The notes beneath the pieces were generated by a model. That model did not search any database. It saw only the letters and a program-made list of their open reading frames with translations, and was not told where the DNA came from. Below, in pieces: positions 22,611 to 35,785 of a DNA stretch of 64,000 nucleotides (within the stretch, counting starts at the first letter, position 1; the number at the start of each line of letters is the position of its first letter). Both the position numbers and the translations under genes were made by a program. This DNA comes from Drosophila persimilis (lineage: Eukaryota; Arthropoda; Insecta; Diptera; Drosophilidae), in the NCBI RefSeq assembly GCF_003286085.1, contig NW_020825422.1, forward strand, positions 109,123 to 173,122, in the 5' to 3' direction.

Positions 22611-23518
22611 TGTAGCATACTATGTGGGCATGGAGGACATTTTACTACCTATTTAGAGCTCTGGCAAATGGTCGAGATAAGAATTTATATAAAAAAAAAT
22701 CGCGTACGAGTAGGAAAAGGATACTAGGAAACGGGATACAGGGGGTCAAAGGGACAGATCAGCATGGATACGTAAACGAAGAAGATCACCGGTCAGATCT
22801 TTGTAGGCTGCGGTATAGCTCATTGGCGAGAACGCCCACCCTACCATGATCCTTCAGGGCCGCCTATTAACAGTCAGGATCCCTTCAAATAAGCCTGCTA
22901 TTCGATATTGTCTTACATTTATAGGGTATTACTATACAGCATATACTGGGGAAGGAATATCATAAGGGCGAGGTAGGGTATAATGATCTTAAATCTATAA
23001 AACTGATTAGTAGTAGGTATATATAAATGCACGAGCATGTATAAAACCGTGATTATGGTTGAAGACCAACGAATAGTTACCGCACATTCATTCTTTTCAG
23101 ATGGGGGTTAAATCGGTGGTACTGGCACGTGTCCGGGAATAACCAATCCGTAACTTCTAGACCAGCGTTGTAATACGTAGATACTAGTGGTGCTAATTCT
23201 ACGCGGAAAAAACAGGAATTTTTCAACGGGTCTCTGTAGCTGGGAGGATAATTACCTCAACAGAATTACACCACTGATCGAAAAATTTTACTGAACTGTG
23301 GGCGTTCGTTTTCCAAATGGTCGAACGGCTGCCCCAGTATTGACGATATATAACTGGCGCGTCCACTCAAATTAAATGATCACTTTGAGCCGCACTTGGC
23401 ACTTGCACTAGGCTTTGACTTTGGCTTGACCTTGGTTTAGAGAACTGGGTCAGCTCTACAAGACTTCTTTTTCCACGGCCGGTCACTCTGACGGTCACGA
23501 GGAGAGAAATAAAGAGGC
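22611..23518 (-). mobile_element. O4: LTR fragment (array unit 2)
   Basis: Duplicate of O3 with the same LINE junction. Confidence 0.85.
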
Positions 23519-24385
23519 TCTGGCCTCTCTTGTAAGAACTATTCCATAGGCGGCGCTTGTCGGAGGATGCGAGGGCGTTGAGGCAGCAGCAGCCATGTGT
23601 ATACTCTCTGTGAAGTTATCTACAGCCATCTCGATATCTTCCTCAGAGTTTAGCGAGACGTTCAGTTGAATCGACCTCTCCAAATGTTGCCTAAATGCGA
23701 GCAGATCAGTGTGCTTGGTGACTAGATGAGGGCTTGGATTTTCTATAATGCCATCTGTTTTAATGCTGATGACTAAGGCCAGATGGTCGGAGTCCAGATC
23801 CCAGCTCTGACTTATTGTTTCTCGAGAATCCGGAATACCATGATGTACTGCGAAGTCTATGCAGGACGGCGTGTGATTGAGTACATATGGGTACCTGGTT
23901 GGTGATCCAGTTGCAAGGATCTTAGCGCCAGTAGCAGAGATGGCTTCCGCTAGCTCTCGCCCCCTAGGGGAATTGTAAGTGTCTCCCCACAGCCAGTGTC
24001 GGGCATTCCAGTCACCACCAACCAAATACCTTTGCCCGCAAGCACGGAGTGCATCGATGTAATGTCTTTCCTCAATCCTGACTCTGGGAGGGCAGTAAAT
24101 GGCGCTGAACTCCACATCGCCCAGTCCTGTGGCTACTTTTACTGCTGACATTTGCATGCTGCGTGTCTCAATGACCCTTTGTGGAAAATGACGAAGCGAA
24201 GTCTTAACTAAAACCGCAACTCCACCAACGCTATTATTATTCCGCGATGGCTTGAAGGCTCTTTTAATTCTGATCTCCGTCAAAAGAAGAATGTCAACGC
24301 TATTCTTGTGCGCGAAGAGCTCAACCTCTTTTGCTTTCCGTGAAATGCCGTTAGCATTCCAGATGAGAACCTTTAGTGGGTTCAT
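23495..24385 (-). pseudogene. N3 endonuclease frame (array unit 2)
   Basis: 296 codons; 13 codons shorter than N2 because a 39-bp in-frame deletion at about 24260 removes the segment between EIRIKR and AFKPSRNNN. Otherwise the same as N2, including the linker and the LTR fusion. Confidence 0.85.
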
Positions 24386-24915
24386 TGAGATGCTGAAACG
24401 TTGTTCTGGAGCTGAAGATTAGATCCAGCCCATTGCTTAATCGTGTTGGCCAATTCAAAAACCATTTTTTCAAGTTTTTCAAGGCGTTGATTGGCTTGAC
24501 TATTATGCTGCTGCTGTTCTTGCTGCTGTTGCTGTAGCCACATAAGAAACTGCTGCTGCTGCTGCTGTTGGAGCTGTTGTTGCCATTGTTGAAATTGTGT
24601 CTGCTGTTGTTGTAGCAGTGCCTGAACTTCATATGAATTCTGTTGCTGGTTATTCAATCCTTGTGGCTGATGCGCTTGTAGACTATGAAAACGACGTTGA
24701 GCAGGTGTAGCAGGTATTGCATTTGAATTACCATTTGCTACGGCAGCATAGGAGGGCCCTGTATTACTTCTAGTGCCTACCAAAGGTTGGTGCTGAGCAA
24801 TATTTCGTTGGTGCTGCTGTATTGTTGGTCTATTAGCCCCCTTTTTGTGACTAGACTGCAAGGTAGGAAACTGTTGCTGGTCTCCAGGAAGTGTGGTAGA
24901 GTAAGCATATGCCAC
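24382..24915 (-). pseudogene. N3 gag fragment (array unit 2)
   Basis: 177 codons, Gln tract slightly altered (QQQQQ in place of LQQLQ). LINE sequence runs to 25005. Confidence 0.8.
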
Positions 24916-25005
24916 TTGATTATTTAAGGGGACATGACCCGTCCTGTGCGTATTAATTGCCTTCTTTGCGGAGTCTTGCCCGAAGGGCAGTGAATACAGT
25001 TGTAA

Positions 25006-26017
25006 CGAGGGGGAACGTTGTGAGTTGCTGCGGACACCGCAACTCTACGGTTATACCCGATACTAAGTCAGTATGGCTCTCCTCCGGCAGACGCCGCTAA
25101 TATTAAACGACACGACAAAGAGTGCGTGCGAGAGAGACAGAAAATCAGTCTGAGCGTGACGTCGGTCGCTGCGTAGCCACTGCAAATTGATTTGTTCCTT
25201 TTGGCTATAAAAATGATCTGATCTGATCCAGATTCAGCAACCTGATAGATATGGTCATTATTTATGATTCTGCGTTTTTAGTTTTCTCGAATGTGCAATA
25301 TTGTGGATGCAACAGATTTTCGTCCTTTGTGTGGGCGGAAGGGGGTGGGGCGAAATTTTGAGATATACTTTTTATAGTAAGATCTAACAGGAGTACGGAC
25401 ACTAAATTTGGTTACTCTAGCCTTAATACTCTCTGAGATTTGTGAATATGCCCAGATTTGCATCCTTTGCGGGGGCGGAAGGGGTGTGGCGAAATTTTGA
25501 AACAAACTCGTCTCGGTCTGATATATTACGAGTGTGGATACCAAATTTGGTTGCTCTAGCTTTTATAGTCTCTGAGATCTAGGCGCTAATGTTTTACTCT
25601 AAGCAAAGCCGCCTATGCTACGTGTGTGTTAGAGAGAGACAGGGCGAGAAAAAAGAAAAAATGAAATTGTTTTCTTGATGCTGGCTATAATAATAATACG
25701 ATCCAATTCAGATTCTGCAGTCTAAAAGATATGGTCATTCTCTACGATTCTGCGTTTTTGGTTTTATCGTATCTTTAAAAATGTGGATGCCACAGATTTT
25801 CGTCCTTTGTGGGGGCGGAAATGGGCGGGGCAAAGTTTTGAAATATTTTTGTAGCAGTGACATATCACAGAAGTCTGGATCCAAAACATCGTTGCTCTAG
25901 CTCTTATAGACTTTGAGCACTAGGCGCTGAAAGGGGACGGACAGACGGACGGACGGACAGACAGACAGGGCTCAATCGACTCGGCTATTGATGCTGATCA
26001 AGAATATATATACTTTA
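25006..26017 (-). mobile_element. D11: D element (array unit 3)
   Basis: Same truncated form as D9 and D10. Confidence 0.85.
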
Positions 26018-26201
26018 CTGAAGAACGTTGACTTGAGTACTCATAGCGACAGCTCGTTTTGCGTCGCAGCCGAGATGAAACCGAGAGCCGGGCTTATTAC
26101 CGGCGCCACTGTCAAGGTCAAGTGCTTAGAAGCGTACGTCCCGGTCCGCTCAGATAAGAGAGTGGAGTGAAGTAGAGTGCTAAAAGTAGAGTTATAGACT
26201 A
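26018..26201 (-). promoter_or_regulatory. H leader fragment (array unit 3)
   Basis: Duplicate of 18797-18980, leading into a complete O LTR. Confidence 0.6.
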
Positions 26202-27393
26202 TGTAGCATACTATGTGGGCATGGAGGACATTTTACTACCCATTTAGAGCTCTGGCAAATGGTCGAGATAAGAATTTATATAAAAAAAAATCGCGTACGA
26301 GTAGGAAAAGGATACTAGGAAACGGGATACAGGGGGTCAAAGGGACAGATCAGCATGGATACGTAAACGAAGAAGATCACCGGTCAGATCTTTGTCGGCT
26401 GCGGTATAGCTCATTGGCGAGAACGCCCACCCTACCATGATCCTTCAGGGCCGCCTATTAACAGTCAGGATCCCTTCAAATAAGCCTGCTATTCGATATT
26501 GTCTTACATTTATAGGGTATTACTATACAGCATATACTGGGGAAGGAATATCATAAGGGCGAGGTAGGGTATAATGATCTTAAATCTATAAAACTGATTA
26601 GTAGTAGGTATATATAAATGCACGAGCATGTATAAAACCGTGATTATGGTTGAAGACCAACGAATAGTTACCGCACATTCATTCTTTTCAGATGGGGGTT
26701 AAATCGGTGGTACTGGCACGTGTCCGGGAATAACCAATCCGTAACTTCTAGACCAGCGTTGTAATACGTAGATACTAGTGGTGCTAATTCTACGCGGAAA
26801 AAACAGGAATTTTTCAACGGGTCTCTGTAGCTGGGAGGATAATTACCTCAACAGAATTACACCACTGATCGAAAAATTTTACTGAACTGTGGGCGTTCGT
26901 TTTCCAAATGGTCGAACGGCTGCCCCAGTATTGACGATATATAACTGGCGCGTCCACTCAAATTAAATGATCACTTTGAGCCGCACTTGGCACTTGCACT
27001 AGGCTTTGACTTTGGCTTGACCTTGGTTTAGAGAACTGGGTCAGCTCTACAAGACTTCTTTTTCCACGGCCGGTCACTCTGACGGTCACGAGGAGAGAAA
27101 TAAAGAGGCTGGGACTACTAAAAACAGCAACCCACGTTTTTCCACACTTTCTATGGTCTTCTTCTGTTATACAGGATCCAGACACAGCAATATTTAATAA
27201 AATATAGTGCACGGCAGAAAAATTGCATATCAAAGCGTTGCCGCTTGGTCGCAAAACAGCTGTTGATAAGCTTTATCAAAGCTCACAAGATCTTCAACTC
27301 GAATTTTTTACGGCCTAGTTTTAGGCTGTAATTTTGGGAGTTAGCCGTGGATAATTAAAATACAAGAAGACACGATAAGCGTCGAATATTACA
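26202..27393 (-). mobile_element. O5 LTR: complete
   Basis: TGTAATATTCG...GTATGCTACA on the minus strand, about 1.19 kb. It carries a short substituted patch (GGCTGGGAC) at about 27110, exactly where the array copies switch to LINE sequence. Confidence 0.8.
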
Positions 27394-28389
27394 CCCCCCG
27401 CTGAAATCACAGTTTGGGGTCTGGATACGATTTATTGTTTAATATCATTTGCGTGATATTTACCAATAAAGCGACCCTGGAAATCTTTTCTTAATGCGGG
27501 CTTTCCGAAACGTAGGTGCCAGTTTCGCATCAATGCCTTTCACAAAACTACTCTGGTCAAAATTTCGTCTATACACTTCTTGACCCACTTGAAAGTTTAC
27601 TTCTCGGCTTCGAAGATTATAGATATTTTCATTGCGAACATGCTGCTGTTTCATTGCTTCTGCAGCGGTCTTGCGAATTAGCTCGAAGGAATCGTCGCGA
27701 TCGAAGACTACTGTTCGGTTCTCCAACATACTGAGGTTTCGTAGGAGTTGATTAGTGGAACCGCCAGTAATCATGTTTTGGCCAAAAGCAACAGGATATG
27801 GGCTACTTTTGATGGCTGCATGCACACTGGATTGATCGGGCTTAATGTACGCTTTGATAGCAGCGAGTACCGAGCGATTTACCCGCTCTGAGGTATTGGT
27901 TTGGGGAGCGTAGGCGGCGGTGTACGAATGTCGAATTTGGTATTTCGCTAACAGATCCTTGAACTTGTGTGACTTGAATTGAACGCCGTTATCTGACACT
28001 ATCACTTCCGGGACTCCAAAGCAATGAAACAGGTCTTCCTCCATGAACCGAGTTACGGCATCCGCAGTAAATTTCTTTACCACTTTTAGGAAAGGAAATT
28101 TAGAAAAATGATCGAGTACTACAAAAATGCCTATATTCCCGGATCGACTTCGGGGGTACGGACCTAGAAAATCGACGTAAAGTTTTTGAAATAGACGAAA
28201 GGTCTCCCCTGCTTTGCCCATTGGCGGACGTAGAGGATGATTGGGATGCTCGGTCGTTCCTATTCGAGGAAGTCGGTCAGCTGTACTCTTCGTCGCCCAA
28301 AAAAAGCATAACATCTAATTCGTTAATTTCCTTCATGTTTTGCTACTCAAAAAAAATTCGCTTCAGCAGCGATCAAATACAAAAAAAAA
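27394..28389 (-). pseudogene. O5 integrase fragment
   Basis: Open frame 27460-28314, 284 aa, almost identical to O1 with both Asp motifs and the Glu region. A ~33-bp deletion lies between the stop and the LTR (GGGGTCTGGATACG). Breaks at D12. Confidence 0.85.
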
Positions 28390-29513
28390 CGAGGGGGAAC
28401 GTTGTGAGTTGCTGCGGACACCGCAACTCTAAGTTTATACCCGATACTAAGTCAGTATGGCTCTCCTCCGGCAGACGCCGTTAATATTTAACGACACGAC
28501 AAAGAGTGCGTGCGAGAGAGACAGAAAATCAGTCTGAGCGTGACGTCGGGCGCTGCGTAGCCACTGCAAATTGATTTGTTCCTTTTGGCTGATCTGATCC
28601 AGATTCAGCAATCTAATAGATATGGTCATTATCTATGATTCTGCGTTTTTAGTTTTCTCAAATCTGCAATATTGTGGATGCAACAGATTTTCGTCCTTTG
28701 TGGGGGCGGAGGGGGGTGGGGCGAAATTCTGAGATATACGTTTTATAGTGACATCTTAAAGGAGTGTGTGCACCAAATTTGGTTACTCTAGCCTTAATAG
28801 TCTCTGAGATTTGTGGTTGCCTCAGATTTTCGTCCTTTGCGGGGGCGGAAGGGGGTGTGGCGAAATTTGGACAGGAAACGGTCAAGGTCCGATATCACAG
28901 GAGTGTGGATACCAAATTTGGTTGCTCTGGCTTTTATAGGTTCTGAGATCCTTGAACTCATATTTTGCAATTGGCAAAACCGACCATGAAACCTGTGTGT
29001 TAGAGTGAGACAGAGCGAGAAAGAGTGAAATTGTTTTCGTGATTCTGGCTGTAATAATTATACGATCTGGTTCAGATTTTGCACTCTAGAAGATATAGTC
29101 ATCTTCTACGATTCTGCGTTTTTAGTTTTCTCGTATCGTCAAAATTGTGGATGCCACAGATTTTCGCCCTTTGTGGGGGCGGAAGTGGGCGGGGCAAAGT
29201 TTTGAAATATTTTTGGAGCAGTGACATATCACAGAAGTCTGGATCCAAAACATCGTTGCTCTAGCTCTTATAGTCTTTGAGCATTAGGCGCTGAAGGGGA
29301 CGGACAGACGGACAGACGGACAGACGGACAGACGGACGGACGGACAGACGGACGGACGGACAGACAGACAGGGCTCAATCGACTCGGCTATTGATGCTGA
29401 TCAAGAATATATATACTTTATAGGGTCGGAAACGATTCCTTCTGGACGTTACACACATCCACTTTTACCACAAATCTAATATACCCCAATACTCATTTTG
29501 AGTATCGGGTATA
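28390..29513 (-). mobile_element. D12: full-length D element with expanded GTCY tract
   Basis: 1124 bp. The (GGAC/AGAC)n tract at about 29298-29370 is the longest in the window. Paralogue of D2. Confidence 0.85.
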
Positions 29514-29514
29514 A

Positions 29515-30445
29515 CGAGGGGGAACGTTGTGAGTTGCTGCGGACACCGCAACTCTACAGTTATACCCGATACTAAGTCAGTATGGCTCTCCTCCGGCAGA
29601 CGCCGCTAATATTAAACGACACGACAAAGAGTGCGTGCGAGAGAGACAGAAAATCAGTCTGAGCGTGACGTCGGGCGCTGCGTAGCCAGTGCAAATTGAT
29701 TTGTTTCCTTTGGCTATAAAAATGATCTGATGTGATCTAGATTCAGCAATCTGATAGATATGGTCGTTCTCTATGATTCTGCGTTTTTAGTTTTCTCGAA
29801 TCTGCAATATTGTGGATGCAACAGATTTTCGTCCTTTGTGGGGGCGGAAGGAGGTGGGGCGAAATTTTGAGATAAACTTTTTATGGAGAGATCTAACAGG
29901 AGTGCGGATACTAAATTTGGTTACTCTAGCCTTAATAGTCTCTGAGATTTGTGAATATCCCCAGACTTGCATCCTTTGCGGGGGCGGAAGGGGGTGTGGC
30001 GAAATTTTTAAATAAACTCGTCTCGGTCCGATATATTAGGAGTATGGATACCAAATTTGGTTGCTCTAGCTTTTATAGTCTCTGAGATCTAGACGCTAAT
30101 GTTTTACTCTAAGCAAAGCCGCCTATGCTACGTGTGTGTTAGAGAGAGACAAAACGAGAAAAAATGAAAAAAAGCAGTGACATATCACAGAAGTCTGGAT
30201 CCAAAACATCGTTGCTCTAGCTCTTATAGTCTTTGAGCATTAGGCGCTGAAGGGGACGGACAGACGGACAGACGGACGGACGGACAGACGGACAGACAGA
30301 CATGCCTCAATCGACTCGGCTATTGATGCTGATCAAGAATATATATACTTTATGGGGTCGGAAACGATTCCTTCTGGACGTTACACACATCCACTTTTAC
30401 CACAAATCTAATATACCCCAATACTCATTTTGAGTATCGGGTATA
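29515..30445 (-). mobile_element. D13: internally deleted D element, tandem to D12
   Basis: 931 bp, with the same internal deletion as D3. The D12-D13 pair is therefore the duplicate of the D2-D3 pair. Confidence 0.85.
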
Positions 30446-30907
30446 AAAAACATGTCAGCAACATATCTATTTGACATGTACTAAATGAAACATGGACTAA
30501 TAGGCACCGTAATCTTGTTTGCGATAGCAGAGCACTTTGGCGGTCAAAGAGGTTACTTTTCACCACACCAGTCCACCGAGACACCACCCCCCCCCAGACC
30601 CATTGAACGCTATGGGCCGCATTACAAATATTTTTGAGTACATTTATGTGTAGATCAAAGTGCATTCTATTAAATTAAACTATTCATGGGTGCCTACTAT
30701 GCCGTTTTTCTCTGTGTGTATCCTCTGTTTTTAAATTTGTAATTTTCAGGGAACCAGCTTGGCCTTGGAAAACTCGTAACCTTGTGCTCGTACTTTACAC
30801 CAGAGTATCAGTTCACTCTGCAACAACAGGCAATCAGAATTGTTGAATAAAGCACGCACACATACTGTAAAGCCAGGCCGAGGCTGCTGGCCGAAATACC
30901 CTTCAGA
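30446..30907 (+). promoter_or_regulatory. G3 5' flank
   Basis: Duplicate of 6159-6577, with the longer native 5' UTR (GCCAGGCCGAGGCTGCTGG) before the ATG at 30908. Confidence 0.45.
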
Positions 30908-32060
30908 ATGTCGAATGCCAACCCCAATGACAACAACAACGAGCAGCCCCCAGCCGCCAAGAGGCAGCGATTGTCAGATGTTGCAAGTAAAGATGAAAGT
31001 ACTTTGAATGAGATTTCGACTACTATGGACAGCAGTGAGGGTGAGGTCGGCGGGTCCTCGGGTGGTGGCGTCTCCGATCTTCGTGAGCTACTGCATAACA
31101 TACTGGTGTGCGTTGTATGCCGCGAGGTTCCACAACCACACGACTTCTATCAGTGCAGCCATGGGCATATCATGTGTGAGGACTGCAAGACCGCCGTTCT
31201 GGCTGTTGCCATCTTCAATAAAACGCGTGCCTGCTGCCCAAGTTGTCGATCGCTCATTAGAAACTACGATCAGGAGCAGAATCTAGTGGTGCGCCAGACG
31301 CTCTGGGAGCTACCCATCAGCTGCCCCAGCTGCAATGACCAGTTCTCAGATAGGAAAGATCTCTCCAGACACTTGGAGTTCGTTTGTGAGGGGCGTGTGG
31401 TTTTCTGCAAGTACCACTGCGTGGGCTGTTCTTGGAAGGCCCCTACAAGGACAGCGTCTTACATGATTCCGACTGTGGGTTTCCCCAGAAGCAGGGAAAG
31501 GAGATCCTAGATATTCTGCTGCATGTCGAAGACAGGGAGCTTGAGGCCCAAAAGCCCGTGTTGCAGCTCCATCGGGTGCTGAGTGCTAGAAGGGTGGAAT
31601 TTTTCACCTTGAGAATGAAGTGGATACACCACTCAGAGGGTTTACACCCACGGACCCTCGAATCTGAGGTAAGGTTTTGGAGAACCAGAACTCGTCTGCA
31701 GCATACCTCTGATGATCTCTTATCCCGATCCCCACAGACGATTCTTTGAGGAGGATTGGGTGCTGCGTCTACGTCTGAAAAGAGCTGGGGAAAAAATCAC
31801 CGTCAGCGGCCAGCTAAGTATTGCTTTCGACTACCCCACGAGTGTCCCTCATGGTTGACCATTTGATCCAGATGCCGCAGAGTATCTGCAGCGCCAAGCA
31901 GCTGCACGACATACGCCCGCGTATCTACCGCCATATTTTCGATTCAACCGGCAAGTGCGCAAACCGCCACGAGCTTCCCTTGGCGGGACCTCAGGCCCTG
32001 TACCGGCTATTTGCCATGACCCGGATCCAGTTCCGTTTGTGGATGTTTTTGCATTATTGA
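30908..32060 (+). pseudogene. G3: CYHR1/ZTRAF1-like copy with three frame breaks
   Basis: Native start and complete RING finger. A single G is missing at about 31437 (TGGAAGGCCCC against TGGAAGGGCCCC), shifting frame inside the TRAF-type finger so the first frame stops at 31510. A 5-bp deletion near 31746 (GATTCTTTGAGG) follows just after the intron acceptor, and a 4-bp insertion near 31817 (CAGCTAAGTATTG). The donor and acceptor of the 69-bp intron are retained. Pseudogene. Confidence 0.85.
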
Positions 32061-32153
32061 GCTGACGCTAAAAACCTTTAAATTGTAGTTTAAACCTTTA
32101 TTGGGCACATCTTTTGATTTGATTTTTAAATTCGTTGCTTTAGAGCTGCATTT

Positions 32154-32422
32154 TTAGGGTTTGGGCGTTTTCTGGATCTGCTCGTTCACAGCAAGACCTT
32201 CTTCAGCAGCAGCCTTGGCCTTATCATGGAAGTCGTGCAGAAGCAATCGAGTAAATTAGGCATACGTTTTTGTCTCGTCTGTTAAGGTCGGCTAGTGTCG
32301 GCTAGACTTACCTTAACGCTATCCTCGTTGAAAAATTCCTTGACCTTTGCCAGCAGGTCGTTGAGCTGAGCCTCAACTGGCTTGGTGGGCTCCTCACGAG
32401 GCACGCGAGCACACATGCACAC
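32154..32422 (-). CDS. H3: small secreted-like protein gene copy
   Basis: Same layout as H2. A few substitutions (TTTTCTGG for CCTTCTGG on +, turning the last Ala codon region to ...QKTPKP). Donor intact, acceptor GCAC as in all copies. Confidence 0.55.
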
Positions 32423-32696
32423 CTGAAAGCAGAGTTACAGTAAAACCACAATCAGTCAAAGCAATCTTGGCTATTTTTGGTTTTTAGTTTGTTTTACTGG
32501 TGCTGCTCTTTACTGAAGAACGTTGACTTGAGTACTCATAGCGACAGCTCGTTTTGCGTCGCAGCCGAGATGAAACCGAGAGCCGGGCTTATTACCGGCG
32601 CCAATATCAAGGTCAAGTGCTTAGAAGCGTACGTCCCGGTCCGCTCAGATAAGATAGTGGAGTGAAGTAGAGTGCTCAAAGTAGAGTTATAGACTA
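32423..32696 (-). promoter_or_regulatory. H3 5' flank / leader
   Basis: Copy of the H1 leader with several substitutions. Confidence 0.4.
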
Positions 32697-33682
32697 TGTA
32701 GCATAGTCATGGAGCATCCTTCAGGGCCACCTATTAACAGTCAGGATCCCTTCAAATCAGCCTGCTATTCGATATTGTCTTACATTTATTGGGTATTAAT
32801 ATACAGCATATACTGGGGAACGAATATCATAAGGGCGAGGTAGGGTATAATGATCTTAAATCTATAAAACTGATTAGTAGTAGGTATATATAAATTCATG
32901 AGCATGTATAAAACCGTGATTATGGTTTAAGACCAACGAATAGTTACCGCACATTCATTCTTTTCAGATGGGGGTTAAACCGTGGTACGGGCACGTGGCC
33001 AATAGAGGTGTCCGGGAATAACCAATCCGTAACTTCTAGACCAGCGTTGTAATACGTAGATACTAGTGGTGCTAATCCTACGCGGAAAGAACAGGAATTT
33101 TTCAACGGGTCTCTGTAGCTGGGTGGATAATTACCTCAACAGAATTACACCACTGATCGAAAAATTTTACTGAACTGTGGGCGTTCGTTTTCCAAATGGT
33201 CGAACGGCTGCCCCAGTATTGACGATATATAACTGGCGCGTCCACTCAAATTAAATGATCACTTTGAGCCGCACTTGGCACTTGCACTAGGCTTTGACTT
33301 TGGCTTGACCTTGGTTTAGAGAAATGGGTCAGCTCTACAAGACTTCTTTTTCCACGGCCGGTCACTCTGACGGTCACGAGGAGAGAAATAAAGAGGCCCA
33401 GCCTACTAAAAACAGCAACCCACGTTTTCCCACACTTTCTATGGTCTTCTTCTGTTATAAAGGATCCAGACACAGCAATATTTAATAAAATATAGTGCAC
33501 GGCAGAAAAATTGCATATCAAAGCGTTGCCGCTTGGTCGCAAAACAGCTGTTGATAAGCTTTATCAAAGCTCACAAGATCTTCAACTCGAATTTTTTTAC
33601 GGCCTAGTTTTAGGCTGTAATTTTGGGAGTTAGCCGTGGATAATTAAAATACAAGAAGACACGATAAGCGTCGAATATTACA
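32697..33682 (-). mobile_element. O6 LTR, internally deleted
   Basis: The LTR 3' end is followed by a ~230-250-bp deletion (GCATA joined to GTCATGGAGCATCC). Several small indels elsewhere make it the most diverged O LTR. Confidence 0.8.
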
Positions 33683-34677
33683 CCCCCCGCTGAAATCACA
33701 GTTTGGGGTCTTGCTAACCAAAGCGTGATCCACACTTGGAGTGCTGGATACGATTTATTGTTTAATATCATTTGCGTGATATTTACCAATAAAGCGACCC
33801 TGGAAATCTTTTCTTAATGCGGGTTTTCCGAAACGTAGGTGCCAGTTTCGCATTAATGGCTTTCACAAAACTACTCTGGTCAAAATTTCGTCTATACACT
33901 TGACCCACTTGAAAGTTTACTTCTCGGCTTCGAAGATTATAGATATTTTCATTGCGAACATGCTGCTGTTTCATTGCTTCTGCAGCGGTCTTGCGAATTA
34001 GCTCGAAGGAATCGTCGCGATCGAAGACTACTGTTCGGTCCTCCAACATACTGAGGTTTCGTAGGAGTTGATAAGTTGAACCGCCAGTAATCATGTTTTG
34101 GCCAAAAGCAACAGGATATGGGCTACTTTTGATGGCTGCATGCACACTGGATTGATCGGGCTTAATGTACGCTTTGATAGCAGCGAGTACCGAGCGCTTT
34201 ACCCGCTCTGAGGCATTGGTTTGGGTATTTGGTATTTCGCTAACAGATCCTTGAACTTGTGTGACTTGAATTGAACGCCGTTATCTGACACTATCACTTC
34301 CGGGACTCCAAAGCAATGAAACAGGTCTTCCTCCATGAACCGAGTTACGGCATCCGCAGTAAATTTCTTTACCACTTTTAGGAAAGGAAATTTAGAAAAA
34401 TGATCGAGTACTACAAAAATGCCTATATTCCCGGATCGACTTCGGGGGTACGGACCTAGAAAATCGACGTAAAGTTTTTGAAATAGACGAAAGGTCTCCC
34501 CTGCTTTGCCCATTGGCGGACGTAGAGGATGATTGGGGTGCTCGGTCGTTCCTATTCGAGGAAGTCGGTCAGCTGTACTCTTCGTCGCCCAAAAAAAGCA
34601 TAACATCTAATTCGTTAATTTCCTTCCTGTTTTGCTACTCAAAAAAAAATTCGCTTCAGCAGCGATCAAATACAAAA
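33683..34677 (-). pseudogene. O6 integrase fragment, frameshifted
   Basis: Split into frames 34199-34606 and 33783-34145. A ~30-bp deletion near 34225 (GGTTTGGGTATTTGG) removes the TAAYAP part before the catalytic Glu and shifts frame; a 3-bp loss lies near 33899. Breaks at D14. Confidence 0.85.
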
Positions 34678-35784
34678 CGAGGGGGAACGTTGTGAGTTGC
34701 TTCGGAGACCGCAACTCTACGGTTATACCCGATACTAAGTCAGTATGGCTCTCCTCCAGCAGGCGGCGTCTAATATTAAACGACACGACAAAGAGTGCGT
34801 GCGAGAGAGACAGAAAATCAGTCTGAGCGTGACGTCGGGCGCTGCGTAGCCACTGCAAATTGATTTGTTCCTTTTGGATATAAAAATGATCTGATCTGAT
34901 CCAGATTCAGCAACCTGATAGATATGGTCATTATTTATGATTCTGCGTTTTTAGTTTTCTCGAATCTGCAATATTGTTGATGCAACAGATTTTCGTCCTT
35001 TGTGTGGGCGGAAGGGGGTGGGGCGAAATTTTGAGATATACGTTTTATAGTGAGATCTAACAGGAGTGCGGATACTAAATTTGGTTACTCTAGCCATAAT
35101 AGTCTCTGAGATTTGTGAATATCCCCAGATTTGCATCCTTTGCGGGGGCGGAAGGGGGTGTGGCGAAATTTTGAAACAAACTCGTCTCGGTCTGATATAT
35201 TAGGAGTGTGGATACCAAATTTGGTTCCTCTAGCTTTTATAGTCTCTGAGATCTAGACGCTAATGTTTTACTCTAAGCAAAGCCGCCTATGCTACGTGTG
35301 TGTTAGAGAGAGACAGGGCGAGAAAAAAGAAAAAATGAAATTGTTTTCTTGATGCTGGCTATAATAATAATACGATCCAATTCAGATTCTGCAGTCTAAA
35401 AGATATGGTCATTCTCTACGATTCTGCGTTTTTGGTTTTATCGTATCTTTAAAAATGTGGATGCCACAGATTTTCGTCCTTTGTGGGGGCGGAAATGGGC
35501 GGGGCAAAGTTTTGAAATATTTTTGTAGCAGTGACATATCACAGAAGTCTGGATCCAAAACATCGTTGCTCTAGCTCTTATAGACTTTGAGCACTAGGCG
35601 CTGAAAGGGGACGGACAGACGGACGGACGGACAGACAGACAGGGCTCAATCGACTCGGCTATTGATGCTGATCAAGAATATATATACTTTGTGGGGTCGG
35701 AAACGATTCCTTCTGGACGTTACACACATACACTTTTACCACAAATCTAATATACCCCAATACTCATTTTGAGTATCGGGTATA
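34678..35784 (-). mobile_element. D14: full-length D element
   Basis: 1107 bp; the hairpin carries substitutions (GCTTCGGAGACCGCAAC). The GA-rich tract is of the ACAGGGCGAGAAAAAAG type, as in D9-D11. Confidence 0.85.
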
Positions 35785-35785
35785 A

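Larger units (their letters stand above)
17785..27110. repeat. Tandem array of chimeric ~3.6-kb units
   Basis: Units are 17785-21414 (3630 bp), 21415-25005 (3591 bp) and a partial third from 25006. Each is D element (cut at ACTTTA) + H leader fragment + O LTR fragment + LINE ORF2-start/gag. The internal junctions are identical in every unit (D/leader at CTTTACTG, LTR/LINE at AAAGAGGCTCTGGCC), so the chimera formed once and was then tandemly duplicated. Unit 2 differs by a ~39-bp deletion in the LINE endonuclease. The third unit continues into full-length O5 past a 5-6 base scar at about 27110. Confidence 0.9.
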
